This document shows positions 6,126-6,552 of a stretch of 6,552 bases of DNA, one piece after another (the first letter of the stretch is position 1; each line of letters opens with the position of its first letter). Source of the DNA: Chloroflexota bacterium (lineage in GTDB: Bacteria; Chloroflexota; Anaerolineae; B4-G1); assembly GCA_024232355.1 (NCBI GenBank), contig JAAEPW010000672.1, positions 1 through 6,552 on the forward strand, given 5' to 3'. A program made the position numbers and the translations under genes. The notes below the pieces were generated by a model. The model was not told where the DNA came from and did not search any database. It worked only from the letters and a program-made list of their open reading frames with translations.

Positions 6126-6552
6126 AAATCAGGCATCTTGTTTGGCTCAGAAGAATAATACAAATATTTTTCCTCTGTCTGTTCCTTTTTCTCCTGTTTG
6201 AGAGCAGGCTTTCACAGGATATTTATGTGGATTATTCCATCGCTTTTTCAAGTGAAAGCGACCTAAGACTGGACCAGCCGATCACCTTCTTCTTTAAGCT
6301 CGATCCCTTCATCGGATTGACCTCCCTTTTGTCGGGGCGCCTTCTTATTCAGGGCTTTGTCTGGGGCCTTGGCGTGCTTTTGGTCACCCTCTTTCTGGGC
6401 CGTGTTTTCTGCGGTTTCATCTGTCCTTTCGGGACCATTCATCACGCTGTGGGCGCTGTTCGTCCCGCCCTTAAGGGGAAGCAAATGGTACAGGCCAATC
6501 AGAAGACCCCTGCACAGAGGATCAAGTATTTCCTCTTCCTGTTCCTGTTGAT
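6122..6552 (+). CDS. NapH/NosR-like membrane 4Fe-4S polyferredoxin, partial (3' end outside window)
   Basis: The start is GTG at 6122, sharing GTGA with the DUF362 stop; AAGGTGA at 6111-6117 is a modest ribosome-binding site. The 143 visible codons run open to the window edge. A short basic N-terminus leads to TM1 (about 11-27), a periplasmic-like loop (28-72, with a Ser/Asp-rich segment), TM2 (about 73-93), the motif GRVFCGFICPFGTIHH (Cys97 and Cys101, CGxxCPxG) and the beginning of another hydrophobic segment (about 135-143). This motif is characteristic of YccM/NapH/NosR-type proteins that carry 4Fe-4S clusters and pass electrons across or along the inner membrane. The C-terminal ferredoxin clusters expected for the family would lie beyond the window. 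With the Tat-exported upstream partner it likely forms one translationally coupled module; the electron donor and substrate are unknown. Confidence 0.85.
   Translation, partial: MKIRHLVWLRRIIQIFFLCLFLFLLFESRLSQDIYVDYSIAFSSESDLRLDQPITFFFKLDPFIGLTSLLSGRLLIQGFVWGLGVLLVTLFLGRVFCGFICPFGTIHHAVGAVRPALKGKQMVQANQKTPAQRIKYFLFLFLL

Noticed and set aside
6357..6551. Plus-strand frame at the right edge
   Set aside because: It lies in a different frame from the polyferredoxin gene, whose CGxxCP motif and overlap with DUF362 identify the true frame.

Overview
The window reads as a piece of a Gram-negative, probably anaerobic, deltaproteobacterial genome (Desulfobacterales-like). This is inferred from the RND permease subtype, the pairing of a Tat-exported DUF362 protein with a NapH/NosR-type membrane ferredoxin, and spacers rich in repeats. 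No marker gene settles the taxonomy.

Layout. (1) Positions 1-251 hold no gene. They contain a 17-bp imperfect inverted repeat (30-127), a small dyad (165-183) and a hairpin (186-210), just upstream of (2) a two-gene efflux operon on the + strand: a lipoprotein periplasmic adaptor (252-1289) and an RND inner-membrane permease (1336-4542). The two genes are separated by 46 nt containing a short hairpin. No outer-membrane channel gene is visible, so the pump must borrow one or have it encoded elsewhere. Two tandem hairpins close the operon. (3) Positions 4546-5098 are a gene-free spacer of about 550 nt. It carries an inverted pair of heptamer arrays, an isolated terminator-like hairpin, a G-quadruplex motif and a GGTCTGTCCCC motif. 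(4) At 5099 a strong ribosome-binding site drives a 29-codon reading frame. Its first 17 codons look like the N-terminus of a flavodoxin-fold FMN reductase, then the similarity stops, so this appears to be the stump of a deleted gene. (5) It overlaps the start of a Tat-exported DUF362 gene (5178-6125). That gene overlaps by 4 nt a membrane protein with a C-G-x-x-C-P motif (6122 to the window edge), which is cut off by the end of the window.

The efflux genes act together as a proton-driven drug or solute pump. The second cluster looks like a membrane/periplasmic redox module of unknown substrate. I see no clearly new system. The best leads are the FMN-reductase stump serving as an upstream ORF, the heptamer-array element, and the 5' inverted repeat whose stem is fully paired only when read as minus-strand RNA.
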